A stretch of 64,000 bases of DNA from Sipunculus nudus (GCA_026874595.1 CM049318.1:4293741-4357740); one strand, 5' to 3'; positions 48,601-59,500 are shown, numbered from the stretch's first letter. A program made the numbers and translations. The notes: a model not told the origin generated them from the letters alone.

Positions 48601-51600
48601 CCAACCCACCTTTTATATTTAAAATCCTTGAAAGGGTTTAGGCTGAGCGCCTTGATGTTCAAGTAGCCAGGAATGACCTCCATGATAAATATCAGTCGGC
48701 ATATAAGAGGAGCCGTTGAACTGAGACTGCCCTTCTTAAAGTTCAGTCAGACATAATTGGGTCATACGATGGGGGTTCCATGGCTGTACTGATATTACTT
48801 AAGCTATCAGCAGCATTTGATACTTTAAATCACAGTATCTTCCTTCAGCGTCTTCAATGCATCATATTTACGCTGATGACACCCAGGCATATAAAGTCAT
48901 CAACCCAAAGGTCGACCGGGGTTCAATAGTGTTTCTTGTGTTTCTGAGTGAGTTCCAATATCCTGATGCTAAATAAAAAAATGAATTTATAATTTTTCAC
49001 CCGAAAACCCGGGTTCTTTCATCAAAGGACTACAGCATATCTATTGAAAATGTCATAATTCCTCCATCTAGTCATGTTAAAAATTTGGGTGTATTTCAAG
49101 ATAATTCCTTATCCACGGAGATACAGGTAAATGCATAAACAAGATCCTATTAAAATGTGAACCGCAAAATTGGAAAGGTAAACCAATATGTAACAACTGA
49201 TGCTTGCAGAACTTTAGTTCAATCTATTATTATTTCTAGACTTGAGTGTGCAAATATTCTGTTATATTGAATTCCAAAATCTTTAACTGACAGGCTCCAG
49301 CGTATGCAAATACAGCGGCCTGACGTCACAAAAAACAAACAGCGAGGTCACATAACACCTGCTCTTATTGGACTTCATTGGCTACCCGTGGAATATAGGT
49401 TGCAATATTATTTTTTATATACTTTTAAATCACTATATGTACTTGTACTAGTGTATCGGTGAACTAGTCGGGCGATACCATCCAGCACGAGCTTTAAGAT
49501 CAGCCTCTTGTGTACAGTTAAAAGTTCCAAAGTCAAGGAAGATTTCATATGGAAAAAAATTCTTTTGAACTGCAGCTCCAATATCATGGAACGGACTTTC
49601 TTGTCACATTAAAAATGGACTCTCATTGTTTGTAAAAAAAATTAAAAGACTTATCTGTTAAACAAGCTTATTTTAATTGATGGTATATCTTTTTGTAGTA
49701 TTGTATGTTTTTAGAAGATATTTATATACAATATTCCAAGCAAGCTGGCTCAATCTGAACAAGGAGGTACGCTAATGCATATTAATTCTTGGAAGTTTTA
49801 TATAATGTTTTGGTTAAATTGTTCCAAGTAAAGCAATTATCGGGAAATAGACTATTTGAATTGAAAATTTCTTCATAATTTACAGTTATTCCACATTTTA
49901 CATATGTTGTAATGCTTTAATTAACCAATCAACTCAAAATATGCTTTAAATGAAAGTACATTGTATTTGGATTCATTTTTGGTATGTTATATAATTTTCC
50001 CTTTTTGTCTTTTTCCTTTTGACCTTGAAGTTGAAAATATTAAAATTCCCAAGCCCCGCGTTTTATATTTCAAGCTTGTTACACCTCAATAAACCAACCA
50101 CCACAATTATTACACGACTTATATACTTATATTATATACTAAAGTACCTTTTATTTGGATTAATTTATTGAGAAAAAGTATAATTTGCCCCATTTGACCT
50201 TAAACTTTGACCTTGAACTAAATTATAAAAATACACCAGTTATTTAAGTTATAGCTCAATAACAATCAGTTTTTCGGAGTAATACCAAAAATAATGTATT
50301 TTCTCTTGTCACGTTTGCTGAATGTTGTAAACCATAAACATATTCAACAAAAATCGCGGGTGGATTAGGATACTTGAACACAGTAACATTTTCTTTATAA
50401 TTTTGTTTACCCACGATCTGTTGACCATGGAGCTAACCATACAATGAAACAAGTATAGTTGAAAGCAAAACATCAAACAATTTAGACGCGTTCAAAAACA
50501 CATTTGGCTCATCTTACATATGACTGGATCCCAAAACTATATTAAACTGAAATGCTATCTAATGTTAAACCTAAACCCAATGATAAAGGACTAAATGGCA
50601 TTTATTTCCACACTATCCCTCTTATTTGTCAATTAGTCCACGAGTTAAATCAGTATATCTCAATAACACCTCATTCTTATGTTTGAATTTGCAGATCATT
50701 TGTAAACAAAGGTGAATATTAAATTTTACCACAAATTGACCTTTTGACCTTGAACAGTGACCTTGACCTTTCGAATAAATTTTCGGAGGTAAATCATATA
50801 TTGCATATTGAATTTTCATTAACTGAAGGGAACACATCCCTGTAGAATGATTACATTAAAGTAATAAAGAGTGTCCGAATATGCAGGGTAAATAAGAAGA
50901 CAGAACATATTAACACATTCAGTGCCAATGGCGTGTATTGACGTCATTTATTTATCAACATTTTTTTTATTTAGAATTCTCCTTAATTGCTCAATACACT
51001 TTCCACAGATGAATAGTATTTCATTTATTAATTGGCGTCGCGGTATGAAACGGAATCATTTGTGAATTTTTAGTGGGCTGGATTATTCGTAAGCAGAAAG
51101 ACACGTGGATGGTGACAAAATCCACTCATTTATGTGTCATGAAACGCAGATAGAACTGATGAGGCAGTCAGGGAGTATGTATGATAGTTCAAACCCACAA
51201 TCGTGCAGCAGTAGTAGAATTTGCAGTGGCTGAATGAAGCATCAGGCGTATAGAATGGCCTTACATGAAAAAGGAACAGTAGCTCAGCGTACGAGTACGA
51301 AATTTGGACACGATGTGATACAAAGCAGGGTACGACAAGAAATCCTGGCTGTAGGCTGCCACCGAAAGTTGAATGTTGGAATACTTGCTTGTTCGAGCAT
51401 TTTCGAAATTTCGGATCGCAACGGGCTTCTTGTCGTATCGTATCCTAATTCCCCAATGTGTATACTGGGCTTAAGTGGCTTAGGTTTTTTCTTTCTCGTA
51501 CTCATCTTTATATTTTCTTTTCGTAGCGTAAAAGGCCAATTTTCAATGTATAGAACAAACGGTTTTCTTGGCAGGCATGTTGCTGGTCAATATTTGATGT

Positions 51601-54600
51601 AATTATCCCATCCACCTTTGCAAGAAATAGGTACGGGAAAATATGATATTTTCGATATTTACGATACGACGTTCCGATAGGAAATTACGAAATCGCATCG
51701 TAAAGAAACTATCATTACAAGTGGTAGGGAAAATGGAAATTCTATGTTCACTTTTCAGTTTTTTTTTCTGAGTATCTGTTTGTTTCTGACATAGTAAAAA
51801 AACCCTATATTATCTTTTTTTTCATTTTTGCTTAATACCCTGTCCTACTAGTTATCATTCTTGAACATGGAAGCCCATAACTATACAATATTTTTAATAT
51901 TGTTTTGAAAATTACCTGCCCTAAACTAGGTGAATTCTTAAATAAATTCTTAAATAAAGCATTATAAACATATATATATTCATCTTTCAGGGGTTCAACA
52001 CAACAGCGACCTATCAAATCAGCACTCCCTTTACGCATGTCCGGAAGTGTCGAATGGCTCGGACTGGATATCACGTGCCCGATGAGTTCAACACAATTAC
52101 ATGCGGTAGCTGCTTCGAGTTCCTCTTCGGTCGATTCCAGCTGAATCTAAGATGGACTGACAGATTTCCTAAGTTCTTGTTCGATACTAGTTCAAATATT
52201 ACAACAACTATCATTCCTGACATCTTTAATAAAACTATACACGGGACTATATGTTCTTTTTTAACTGATGACCAGTGTAAACGATGGACAGAATGCTGCA
52301 AGGGTGCTAGAATATGTTGTAAGCAGCAGCTAAGTGAACCGGAACTTCCGGTTTCATCGGATAATACACACTGTCCGCGCACGTGGGACGGATTTGCCTG
52401 CTGGGGAGATGCGGACGCCGGGAAGACTTACTACCAGTCCTGCCCCGACTTCATTGAACATTCTGCACAATCAGGTTGGTAACACCACTCTGTATAAAGT
52501 TTAAGCAGAAAGTATAATATCACCAACGATGTAAATCTAATCCGACTTAACACTTCTAGTTCGAGAGAGCTCACCCTTATGGTAAAGACTTTGGCTAGGA
52601 GTTATAATGAAGACGGATGTTAGAGCGGGACTAGAACCCACAACCTTACAGTCACAGGTGCAGCGCCTTAACCATTACACCATTAACATAGAAAGTCCTG
52701 GTTCAGATATAAGTTTAAGAAGACGTATTTCAAATTCCATAATGCTGTCATTTATCACATTAAATAGAAAATATATTCCTCTACCTGTAGATATTTATTA
52801 CGCGTTTCCGTTGGAATTTAAAGCCTTAACCTTGCAGTGAAAACAGGAAACCCTCCGTGAGAAGAAACTGACACTTCCAGCACCATGGTTTTTTTTTAAG
52901 AAAAGAATGACATTTTTTTATCTTTCTATGACAGGACTGTTGCACAAGCAGAAACACGGCCGAATATCTTAAAACATTGACCTGACCCATAATTCTAAGA
53001 TATGAACAAATAGTAGTGCTTCGTGATGCCCAAGCTGAAACGTGAACTTCGAAACAGTCGGTCGTGGTGCAAAGCATGCCAGCACCATATAGACAAAACA
53101 CTTATGTGTTTGAAAGAACATACCAAGATCGCCCTGGCATGTCTGGGTAGTTCCTGTTTCTTTCTTTAATGAAATCCAAGCGGATTAAAATTAGCTTATA
53201 ACCCTTGTCACATGTATATCATAATCCTGATTAAAGAAACAAAAACACCTACAGGTAATCGGTGAAGTGCTAAATTAATGAATTAAATGATCTGGTATCG
53301 TTTTGGTTTAAAGCTGCATAGTCAGCTATACTTTAAAAACTTGTCTTGGCCGTGCACTTACTGAACATGTACTAAACAACCCGACTTTCCTACTCCCCCT
53401 TATTCTGTCTGCGCCCCTGAATAAGTTTAATGTGAACAGGAGTTTATTCAGAGAACAGACCAAAATGCCTTTTGTTTCTAACTATGGAATTCAAAATTGG
53501 TATCTCTGGCTTCTGACACAACCTCGGCAATATTCTACCATTTCCTCGACTGAGCACTCGTACCAGAAGATCCTCGAAAAATCTGTCCTCAGGAAATAGA
53601 AGCGATCACCTTGTAGTGTGAATGGCGACAAGCACTCGCGGGTTGTTTTCATGTTCCTTCAATTTATGGACCTCAAAATCCAGGTGCTTCCTTGTCAGCT
53701 GTACATCATTTCAAAGTCCCTGCAAGTGCTTCAACCTACTATTTTTTTCATTAGCATGGATGGCAGAACGGTTTTGTTTCATAACAATGTTAAATGTTGC
53801 CAGAGACTCACTGAAAGAAGATGGAAGAAACGGCATTCCAGCAGACACTTGTATTCTAACGGAACAAACAATTGTGATTTCGTATGTTGATTTCACAATG
53901 CATTATTGATCCACATTCGCCATATCTTTGCAAAAAGATGCACCATCATCTGTGTGCAACGACGTTAGATAGACGCAAGGTAGATTTATCCTTAACCCCT
54001 TACATACGAAGTTTTACAAATGCATTCCCGTCTAGTGTCTAAAGAACCGCGTCCATAGTTTTGCTTCTTTTAAATATATAGTTGCATGTTTATCCATCTC
54101 TAATACATACCGACCTCGTATGGTTTTCTGTTATATTTGAAATCTTAGGGTTTCATTCTTCATTTATTCTGTCAAAGATATATCAACTGTCTATGATAAC
54201 CTTTTATGAATAAAAGAAATACAGTAGTGAATAGACAGTAGTGAATAGACGATCCATAACGGGACTTTACCCGGGTACAGATGTAGATGCGGCACTACCT
54301 ATATGCATGTTTGTACGTTTACATCTATTCCTCAATTTCGGAATTGCCACACGTGTGAATCGCTTAGGAAAAATGTGGATTATTATGCACTCTAATAAAC
54401 GTGATCCATTAACTGTCATTTTAATGTCCCACTATTTATCTCTCAGCCTTTCATGTTCTTTTGTGCCACTCAGCCTTTCATGTTCTTTTTACATCTCAGC
54501 CTTTTATGCTCTTTTTGCCTCTCAGCCTTTTATTTTTTTTTTTGCCTCTCAGCCTTTAAATGAAAGGCTGCGAGGCAAAAAGAACATTAATGTTCTTTTT

Positions 54601-56369
54601 GCCTCTCAGCCTTTCATTTTTTTTTTTGCCTCTCAGCCTTTTGTGTTTTTTTTGCCTCTCAGCCTTTTATATTCTTTTTGCCTCTCAGCCTTTTATATTC
54701 TTTTTTCCTCTCAGCCTTTTATGTTCTTTTTGCCTCTCAGCCTTTTATGTTTTTTTGCCTCTCAGCCTTTTATGTTTTTTTTTGCCTCTCAGCCTTTTAT
54801 GTTCTTTTTGCCTCTCAGCCTTTTATTTTTTTTTTGCCACTTAGCCTTTTTATGTTCTTTTTGCCTCTAAGCCTTTTTATGTTCTTTTTTCTTCTCGGCC
54901 TTTTATGTTTTTTTTGCCTCTCAGCCTTTTATGTTCTTTTTTCCTCTCAGCCGTTTATGTATTTTTGTCTATCAGCCTTTTATGTTCTTTTTGCCTCTCA
55001 GCCTATTATGTTTTTTTTACTTGCAGGTTCTGCCTTGAAAACCTGTACAAAGAACGGCACGTGGTACAAGGACGGTGTCTTTAACAAGGAATGGACGGAT
55101 TACATCGCGTGCCTTGACCTACAGGTCTGTAGAGCTGTGAATATTGTTTCTATAATCTTTCATCATATATTATAAAAGATAAAGGAACAGATTCTAGCAT
55201 TTGTACGCGAGTCCGTGTTCCGGCGTGAACACACCTCCTGCGGTAGTCACCGTTACTGTTGGGTATTCCAGGATCCGAACAATACTGGTAAGAAAAGTCG
55301 GAAACTATTATTCTGAATTATTCATCTTTTTTTTTAATCTTTGCTTAAATTTTGATTTCCAATAATGTAGATTTTAAACATTCTCTGGCAGCTTGTGACA
55401 AATGAATATATATATACAGGATTCAAACATATGATAAACCTGGATATACAATGATATGACCCAACCCAGTCACACCCTATGCTTTCTAAGTGGCAAGCTG
55501 ATTTCAACCATTTTCTCAGATACCTGGAGATTACGGATTTCATCTCGTAATTATTAGACCTAGAAGGTTATTCATTCCATAATCGCCACGCCTGAGGTAA
55601 AAATGTTAACTCCAAATGAAAATACATTGGTTAAGAGCGTTTCGGTGATATTAATGCCAAAATGGCCAGTTTAATGCAGAAAAATCAGTTTGTAATTTAA
55701 CCTTGACCTGAGTGTATGGGATCAACAGCCGGAAGTAAATTGGTTTTCTGTGTGATGCAGACATGAAAGCAGCCAGGCTGGTCAGTATAAGGAATCATTC
55801 ATTCTAATCCCATGTTTGGGAAATCGTCCAGATAAAGACATGGACATGAAAGTTTGTATGATCGGCGTGCCGCAATTTGCTCTGTCGGATCCCCCGCTGT
55901 TTATTCAGCCGGGGACATTCCAGTCAATAGACCTCCCTCACGCATTCCCGCTCGCGTTAACTCAGACGGGCGAAAATAAAGTCATTTAGGGAGGTCTGAT
56001 TGGTTGCCCGACTAGCCGCAATGAAGGGTAAAAGTGTGCCGTCTTTTCTTCATTTGCTTCAATCGCGTCACATGTTCCTGTCACGTGATCATATCCTTAA
56101 AACATTTTAGCTGTGGCTTAAATGATGTAGCTATAAATATGTAGCTATAAATATGGCTAATTAAGCCATTAATTGTTTGGATGCTATAAAAATCCTTATG
56201 GAAGTCCGAATCGGAAACGCCTTCGCAATAAAAAAAAGAAAGATATGACATAACAAGGACATAAACTTGAAACCTTCAAGATAGTCCTTTAATTAAAGTA
56301 ATGAGGTTGTAAAGAAGAATTCAACCCCTATAAATTGATACTTTAAGGCCAAGTCTAATATCACGAAAG

Positions 56370-56448
<79 letters not shown>

Positions 56449-59400
56449 CTGTCGAAGTGAATGATCTAACAGAAATTATATGCAACATTCCTCTCGGTTA
56501 AATAAACCGTAGAAGACAGGTTTGAATTTTTTTATGTCACAAGTTGCCTAGAAGGACTTATGATACGATAAAGGATTTAGTAGAGATGAATTGAGAATAT
56601 ATGGTGATGTGTAAAAATATATGATTCCCGGGTAAAAACATATATCTTTCGGTAGATATAGTGTGCATGCAGAGTATGAAGCTTGTCATTCGGTCACAAA
56701 ACCCTTGGGAAAATTTTGTAATTTTGCCACGCCAAAATTTATTAAGAATTGTGTTTCTTTAAGTAAAGAACAAAATCAAGATGATTCATCATTTAGATAA
56801 TATACACTGTTGGATATAATGTAAAACGCATTACATCAAACAGGAATCTGATAGAAAAAAAGATAACCTAAGCTCGGCCAATCAATAGCACGAACCGTAA
56901 ATCTGCTTATATAAATATTACCTACAGGGTTTTAGTGTCTCCTTGGAAACCCTTTTCCTGATATTCATTAAAGGAAATTAAAGAGGTGGAACCAAGGTGA
57001 CACATTTAATCAGAGTCAATAAATATCTGCATTGTATAATTCGTGAGGTCAGCAGAACTGACGCGGCAAATTGGCTTAGCTTTTATCTCAGAGGTCTTGA
57101 TCCACATTTATTCTCGCCCGTAATGATTCATGAAGCTATGACTTTCAGCCTCTATCGTCCATCATTCCAATTGGCTGGCGCCACCTTTTGCCTTACATTC
57201 AGTATATGAAGATAAAACAGACAATACAGGGTCACATATTGGAAATTAAAATAATATTTTTTTTTAGAAATCTTCGACTGATGATTTAGTTTCATTTACC
57301 CCGGTATCCTGGCGATCAAATTTGCCATTTTTCTTCCTCCTTTGCCAGAGACGCAACGACGCTATCGGTACAGATACAATCAATTCCTAACTGAAGCTTT
57401 TAGCTTATTTCTTCCGAATATAGATGTTCGACAGCTCAAACTTTTTCCACAGCTTCCGTGGAAAATCTATCATATTAATTCCCCGCTCCTGTAATTTCCG
57501 CCCACAAGATTTAATTTATGGTTGCAGGCAAATAACATGAAGGCAGATTTCGTCTGGAAAACGCACATTACGCACAAAAAAAAAGAATACTCATCAAACG
57601 TACGCCGATGCCCAAATACAGATGATTGGAAAATGTAAAAACTTTCTCTTTTTTCGATAATATATTCTCATATCTGTCCTAAATAAAGCACGGCGTGTGC
57701 ATGGAATCAGATCTTATGAACTGAGAGGATCCAATTAACGCATTGTTTGCCGGTGAACAGATATGAAAAGAAAATATTTCGCATTTCAATTATTTTCATT
57801 TTCATTCATTATATGCACAGACTAGATGGGCAGTTGAGGGATTTTAATATAGGTTATAAATGTGATAAAAGTTCAGATCACGTGAATATGCGATGTATTT
57901 AAAAAAAATAAATGTAAAAATGAAAAAAATAATAATAATAAGACAGTAATAAACAGGAACCAAACGCAGATGTTCAGATAAACATTTTTTTATTATAAAC
58001 AATTTTCTGAGCAGTATGGCTAAACAGGGCCTTCAAGAAAAAGTGCTGTTGCTTGATTTTGAAAGAGATGTACTTTTGACACGCGAATGTGAACAGTCCG
58101 GATTGGCTCATACATTTTTGTGCATAAAAATCAAGGTGTGTAGTAGGAGAGGAAGGTAGTCACCTCAAATGTTGCGAAAATACATTAAACAATCAACGTG
58201 TCTGTAATTGTCGTTATACTAGGAAACACAATTTAGAGGTAAAAATAACTATTGCTTGATTTTGAGAATGACAAACCTTGGACATGCGAATGTGTGGAAT
58301 CCAGATCGGCCAATACTTTTTTTTTTGGGGGGGGGAGGATAAAAGGGCAAGAAAACAGAATGTTACGAAAATAAAATATACATACAACGTGTCGCGGTGC
58401 TACCTAGAGAGTTATTATTTAAAACATTTTTTTTAATTCATTTTTTAAGAAATATTTAAGAATAATAGAAAGATCAGCAAAGACAGAAAATTGTCAGGGA
58501 GGACTGTCTGAACACTATGAAACTCAATTCAGAGATCTAACTCTATCCTTGAACGCAAGCTTTATTATTTAACATAATGTGATTATTTAGATTAAATTAT
58601 GGAAAGTAAGCAAACTTGATTGACTTTTATTATATAATTCCCCAGCGTTATAATGTAATCACAAAAACAAGGTTGAGGCGGAGTTACATGTGGCTTTAAC
58701 AGATTAATTACATTTCTCATTGGAAACAAAACCTGATTTGGAGGACCTAATTTTATTTATATTTTGAAATTCAGTATGACTTTCATGGCATGACAGATAA
58801 CATGTGGATAAATAAATTCAGCAAGAAGAGATTTTACTAAATAATAGTGTGAATGGGTAAAAAAGTGTTTCCCTCATGGTAATAAAAATATGAACTTTTC
58901 ATTTCTTTGCATTTCTTTTTATACTATCACAATGTTGTATCCTGGTGATTTTCTTTCTAATGAGAACAAGATCTAGTCAAAGGCATTACAAAAAACAGTA
59001 GAAGACATGCATTCAAGGCTTGTGGTACAGGCCGTTTTCCTAAGATTATATGAGGGCAAGTGTGAGACATACGAGTAAAAGACGTACACTTCACAGGCAC
59101 AACAGAAACATCAATGTATCAAGCATGTAGGTTGCCTTTAAAATCACAAAAAAGCATGAAAAACTGACATTTACGAGTGTTGTACGTCACCTTTCGAATA
59201 TAAAAAACACAATGTGGTTAAAATTGTCTACAGATTTATATTATTTTCAACATGATGGACACAAAAGATATCATATGCTACAGCGATGAAAACCCGAAGA
59301 AAAGTAAAAGAAAATCAACATAATATTATGGACGAAATGCGGATAATTTACAGTGCAAAATGACTTAATCTGTGCCGTTATGTTTATTTATTTTAAATTT

Positions 59401-59500
59401 CTTTACAGAGTCATCAGATCAAGGTGTACATCAGTGTCGGGTGTTTGGCCGGAAGTCTGCTGGTTCTCATACCGTCGGTTGTCATCTTCCTGGTCTACAG
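39545..59500 (+). CDS. Secretin-family (class B) GPCR, 5' part of gene (four exons)
   Basis: Exons 39545-39616, 51991-52474, 55027-55124 and 59409-59500 join in frame (phases 0, 1, 0) into 248 codons plus two bases. Predicted order: signal peptide (residues 1 to about 20); Cys-rich N-terminus with TECC and ICC pairs (about 125-135); HRM domain (about 152-214) with CPRTWDGFACW, a conserved CPDF, and NGTWY...KEWTDY; then transmembrane helix 1 (about 224-248). Sequons NTT, NIT, NKT and NGT suggest a glycosylated ectodomain. Class B receptors bind peptide hormones through the HRM domain and couple to G proteins at the plasma membrane. Subfamily (calcitonin/DH31, PDF, CRF/DH44 or other) cannot be fixed without helices 2-7, which lie beyond the window. 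Confidence 0.9.
40265..40440 (+). repeat. Dispersed repeat R3, copy 2
   Basis: Diverged second copy of 32140-32370, in the same orientation, without the C-run. Confidence 0.6.
41911..42111 (+). mobile_element. MITE-like element, copy C
   Basis: Starts CAGGGGCGGGTCCAGGATTT and ends TTTGGATCCGCTTCTG, inverted versions of GCGGATCC/GCGGGTCC. Poly-G (about 42001) and poly-C (about 42087) runs lie inside. It shares the CAACCCAGGA(A/G)GAC block with copy A. Flanking sequence is GAAAT on the left and GAAAT overlapping the right end, so a clear duplication is not resolved. Confidence 0.7.
42330..42350. repeat. Poly-G run
   Basis: About 12 consecutive G in an AT-rich setting. A similar C run lies at 41882-41895. 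Confidence 0.8.
43370..43760 (+). repeat. Palindrome-cored tandem repeat, period about 130-150 bp
   Basis: The 12-bp palindrome GGTGGCGCCACC (43545-43556 and 43674-43685; GGTGACGCCACC at 43397) anchors three imperfect units. Shared flanks include AAAATC, AGAAAGCTA, ACATGCAA, GTCAAACCA and TGTCTGCAGC. No coding frame is preserved across units. Confidence 0.65.
44250..44345 (+). mobile_element. tRNA-derived SINE head
   Basis: A-box-like TGGTCTAGTGG (44254-44264) and B-box-like AGTTCGGTTCT (44296-44306) are 31 bases apart, the tRNA-type pol III promoter layout. Sequence past the head (GGGATGTTTCAAGGCTGGCC onward) is unlike a tRNA 3' end, favouring a SINE over a tRNA gene. Confidence 0.65.
48180..49690 (+). 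pseudogene. Decayed CR1-like LINE reverse transcriptase, in receptor intron 1
   Basis: Multiple frames together show the non-LTR reverse transcriptase order: an EN-RT linker (TEHESAADLAENFNQFF), RT fingers (KAVAKPLIKKPSLD), KYQSAYKRS...TETALLKVQSD (about 48685-48755), motif A as LLKLSAAFDTLNH (48788 on) and motif C YADD (48869-48880), then HVKNLGV, TLVQSIIISRLECAN and HITPALIGLHWLPVEYRLQY. In motif A the catalytic Asp of the usual LLDLSAAFD is Lys. The stretch between motifs A and C is about 60-70 residues too short, so an internal deletion is present. Many stops and frameshifts make it inactive. The tail after 49690 is AT-rich. Confidence 0.88.
49900..50775 (+). repeat. Diverged tandem repeats with TGACCTTGA half-sites
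   Basis: Loosely repeated blocks of about 200-300 bp share TATTTGGATT, ACCTTGA, AATTAT and TTACACC-like words. TGACCT motifs cluster: about 50022, 50195-50215, and four within 50737-50770. Units are too diverged to fix borders by eye. Confidence 0.45.
50840..51960. other. Intron sequence, no exon recognised
   Basis: The 51285-51710 stretch is rich in TACGA, ATCGTA and TCGATA words that may be an old element (for example TACGATACGACGTTCCGATA near 51661). No coding support. Confidence 0.4.
51991..52474 (+). CDS. Receptor exon 2: Cys-rich N-terminus and first part of HRM domain
   Basis: Acceptor TATTCATCTTTCAG ends at 51990 and the donor is CAG before GTTGGT at 52474/52475. The 484 bases read in frame from exon 1 (phase 0) and leave one base. 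They encode residues 25-185: an N-terminal extension with Cys at TCGSC and CKRWTECC...ICC, three N-glycosylation sequons (NTT, NIT, NKT), then the HRM core CPRTWDGFACW with GDADAG and QSCPDF. The extension is longer than in typical vertebrate class B receptors. Confidence 0.92.
52609..52695 (-). mobile_element. tRNA-derived SINE head, minus strand
   Basis: On the minus strand the A box TGGTTAAGGCG (52684-52674) and B box GGTTCTAGTCC (52638-52628) are 35 bases apart. No tRNA acceptor stem or CCA-ready end is apparent, so a SINE is favoured. Confidence 0.65.
54430..55020 (+). repeat. Tandem array of about 21 units of roughly 25 bp, each a polypyrimidine-CAG
   Basis: The unit is CCTTTTATGTTCTTTTTGCC followed by TCTCAG, with T-run length variants. 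Most units keep CAG; a few read TAG, AAG or CGG (about 54842-54897). One unit (54561-54588) is inverted, forming a near-perfect palindrome with its neighbour. The array stops about 6 bases before the exon 3 acceptor. The exon 3 reading frame is open backwards through the array to about 54678 (Phe/Leu/Ser/Gln-rich). Confidence 0.95.
54561..54616. repeat. Spacer-free palindrome within the array
   Basis: Two 28-base arms, TGAAAGGCTG...GAACATT and AATGTTC...CAGCCTTTCA, meet with no loop and differ at one position. One repeat unit has been inverted in place. Confidence 0.9.
55027..55124 (+). CDS. Receptor exon 3: C-terminal part of HRM domain
   Basis: Acceptor TTTTTTTTACTTGCAG ends at 55026; donor is CAG before GTCTGT at 55124/55125. 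The 98 bases complete the split Gly codon from exon 2 and encode residues 186-218: SALKTC, NGTWY (also a sequon) and KEWTDYIAC, the last conserved Cys and Trp of the HRM fold. It ends in phase 0, which fits exon 4. Confidence 0.93.
55191..55287 (+). CDS. Possible alternative cassette exon in receptor intron 3
   Basis: A 97-base open segment lies between GAACAG (55190) and CTG before GTAAGA (55288). Read in phase 0 from exon 3 it gives 32 residues with TSCGSHRYCWVFQDPNN. The donor is strong; the acceptor has no pyrimidine tract. Inclusion would shift exon 4 out of the helix-1 frame, though that shifted frame happens to remain open. It could be a regulatory exon yielding a receptor without membrane anchoring, or a chance open segment. 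Confidence 0.22.
56374..56446. repeat. (TA)n microsatellite
   Basis: About 36 uninterrupted TA dinucleotides. Confidence 0.95.
59409..59500 (+). CDS. Receptor exon 4: transmembrane helix 1
   Basis: Acceptor AAATTTCTTTACAG ends at 59408 and the donor is TACAG before GTGAGT at 59500/59501. The 92 bases in phase 0 encode residues 219-248: a short polar link SHQIKV then a hydrophobic helix YISVGCLAGSLLVLIPSVVI, ending FLVY with a split Arg/Ser codon. This matches the start of the class B seven-helix domain. The next exon, expected to begin intracellular loop 1 and helix 2, was not found in the remaining 4.5 kb. Confidence 0.88.

Larger units (their letters stand above)
39617..51990 (+). other. 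Receptor intron 1 (12.4 kb)
   Basis: Bounded by GTGAGT and CATCTTTCAG. It contains dispersed repeat R3 (40265), a MITE (41911), poly-C and poly-G runs (41882, 42001, 42337), palindromic repeats (43375-43760), a SINE (44250), a CR1-like LINE (48180) and diverged tandem repeats (49900). Other open frames (for example 42909-43400, 44791-45120 minus, 51234-51602) are unrecognised. Confidence 0.65.
52475..55026 (+). other. Receptor intron 2 (2.55 kb)
   Basis: Contains a minus-strand SINE (52609-52695), a short MITE end (about 53400), an unrecognised two-frame open region at 53618-53909 and the polypyrimidine/CAG tandem array that runs up to exon 3. Confidence 0.75.
55125..59408 (+). other. Receptor intron 3 (4.3 kb)
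   Basis: Contains a possible cassette exon (55191-55287) and a TA microsatellite (56374-56446). Otherwise it is AT-rich, with unrecognised frames such as 56997-57209. Confidence 0.75.

Noticed and set aside
51234-51602. 122-codon plus frame just before receptor exon 2
   Set aside because: Not in frame-compatible linkage with the receptor by any good donor, no recognisable domain, and possibly an old repeat.
53618-53909. Two overlapping plus frames of 90 and 95 codons in receptor intron 2
   Set aside because: Different frames over the same DNA, with neither recognised and no consensus splice sites bounding them.
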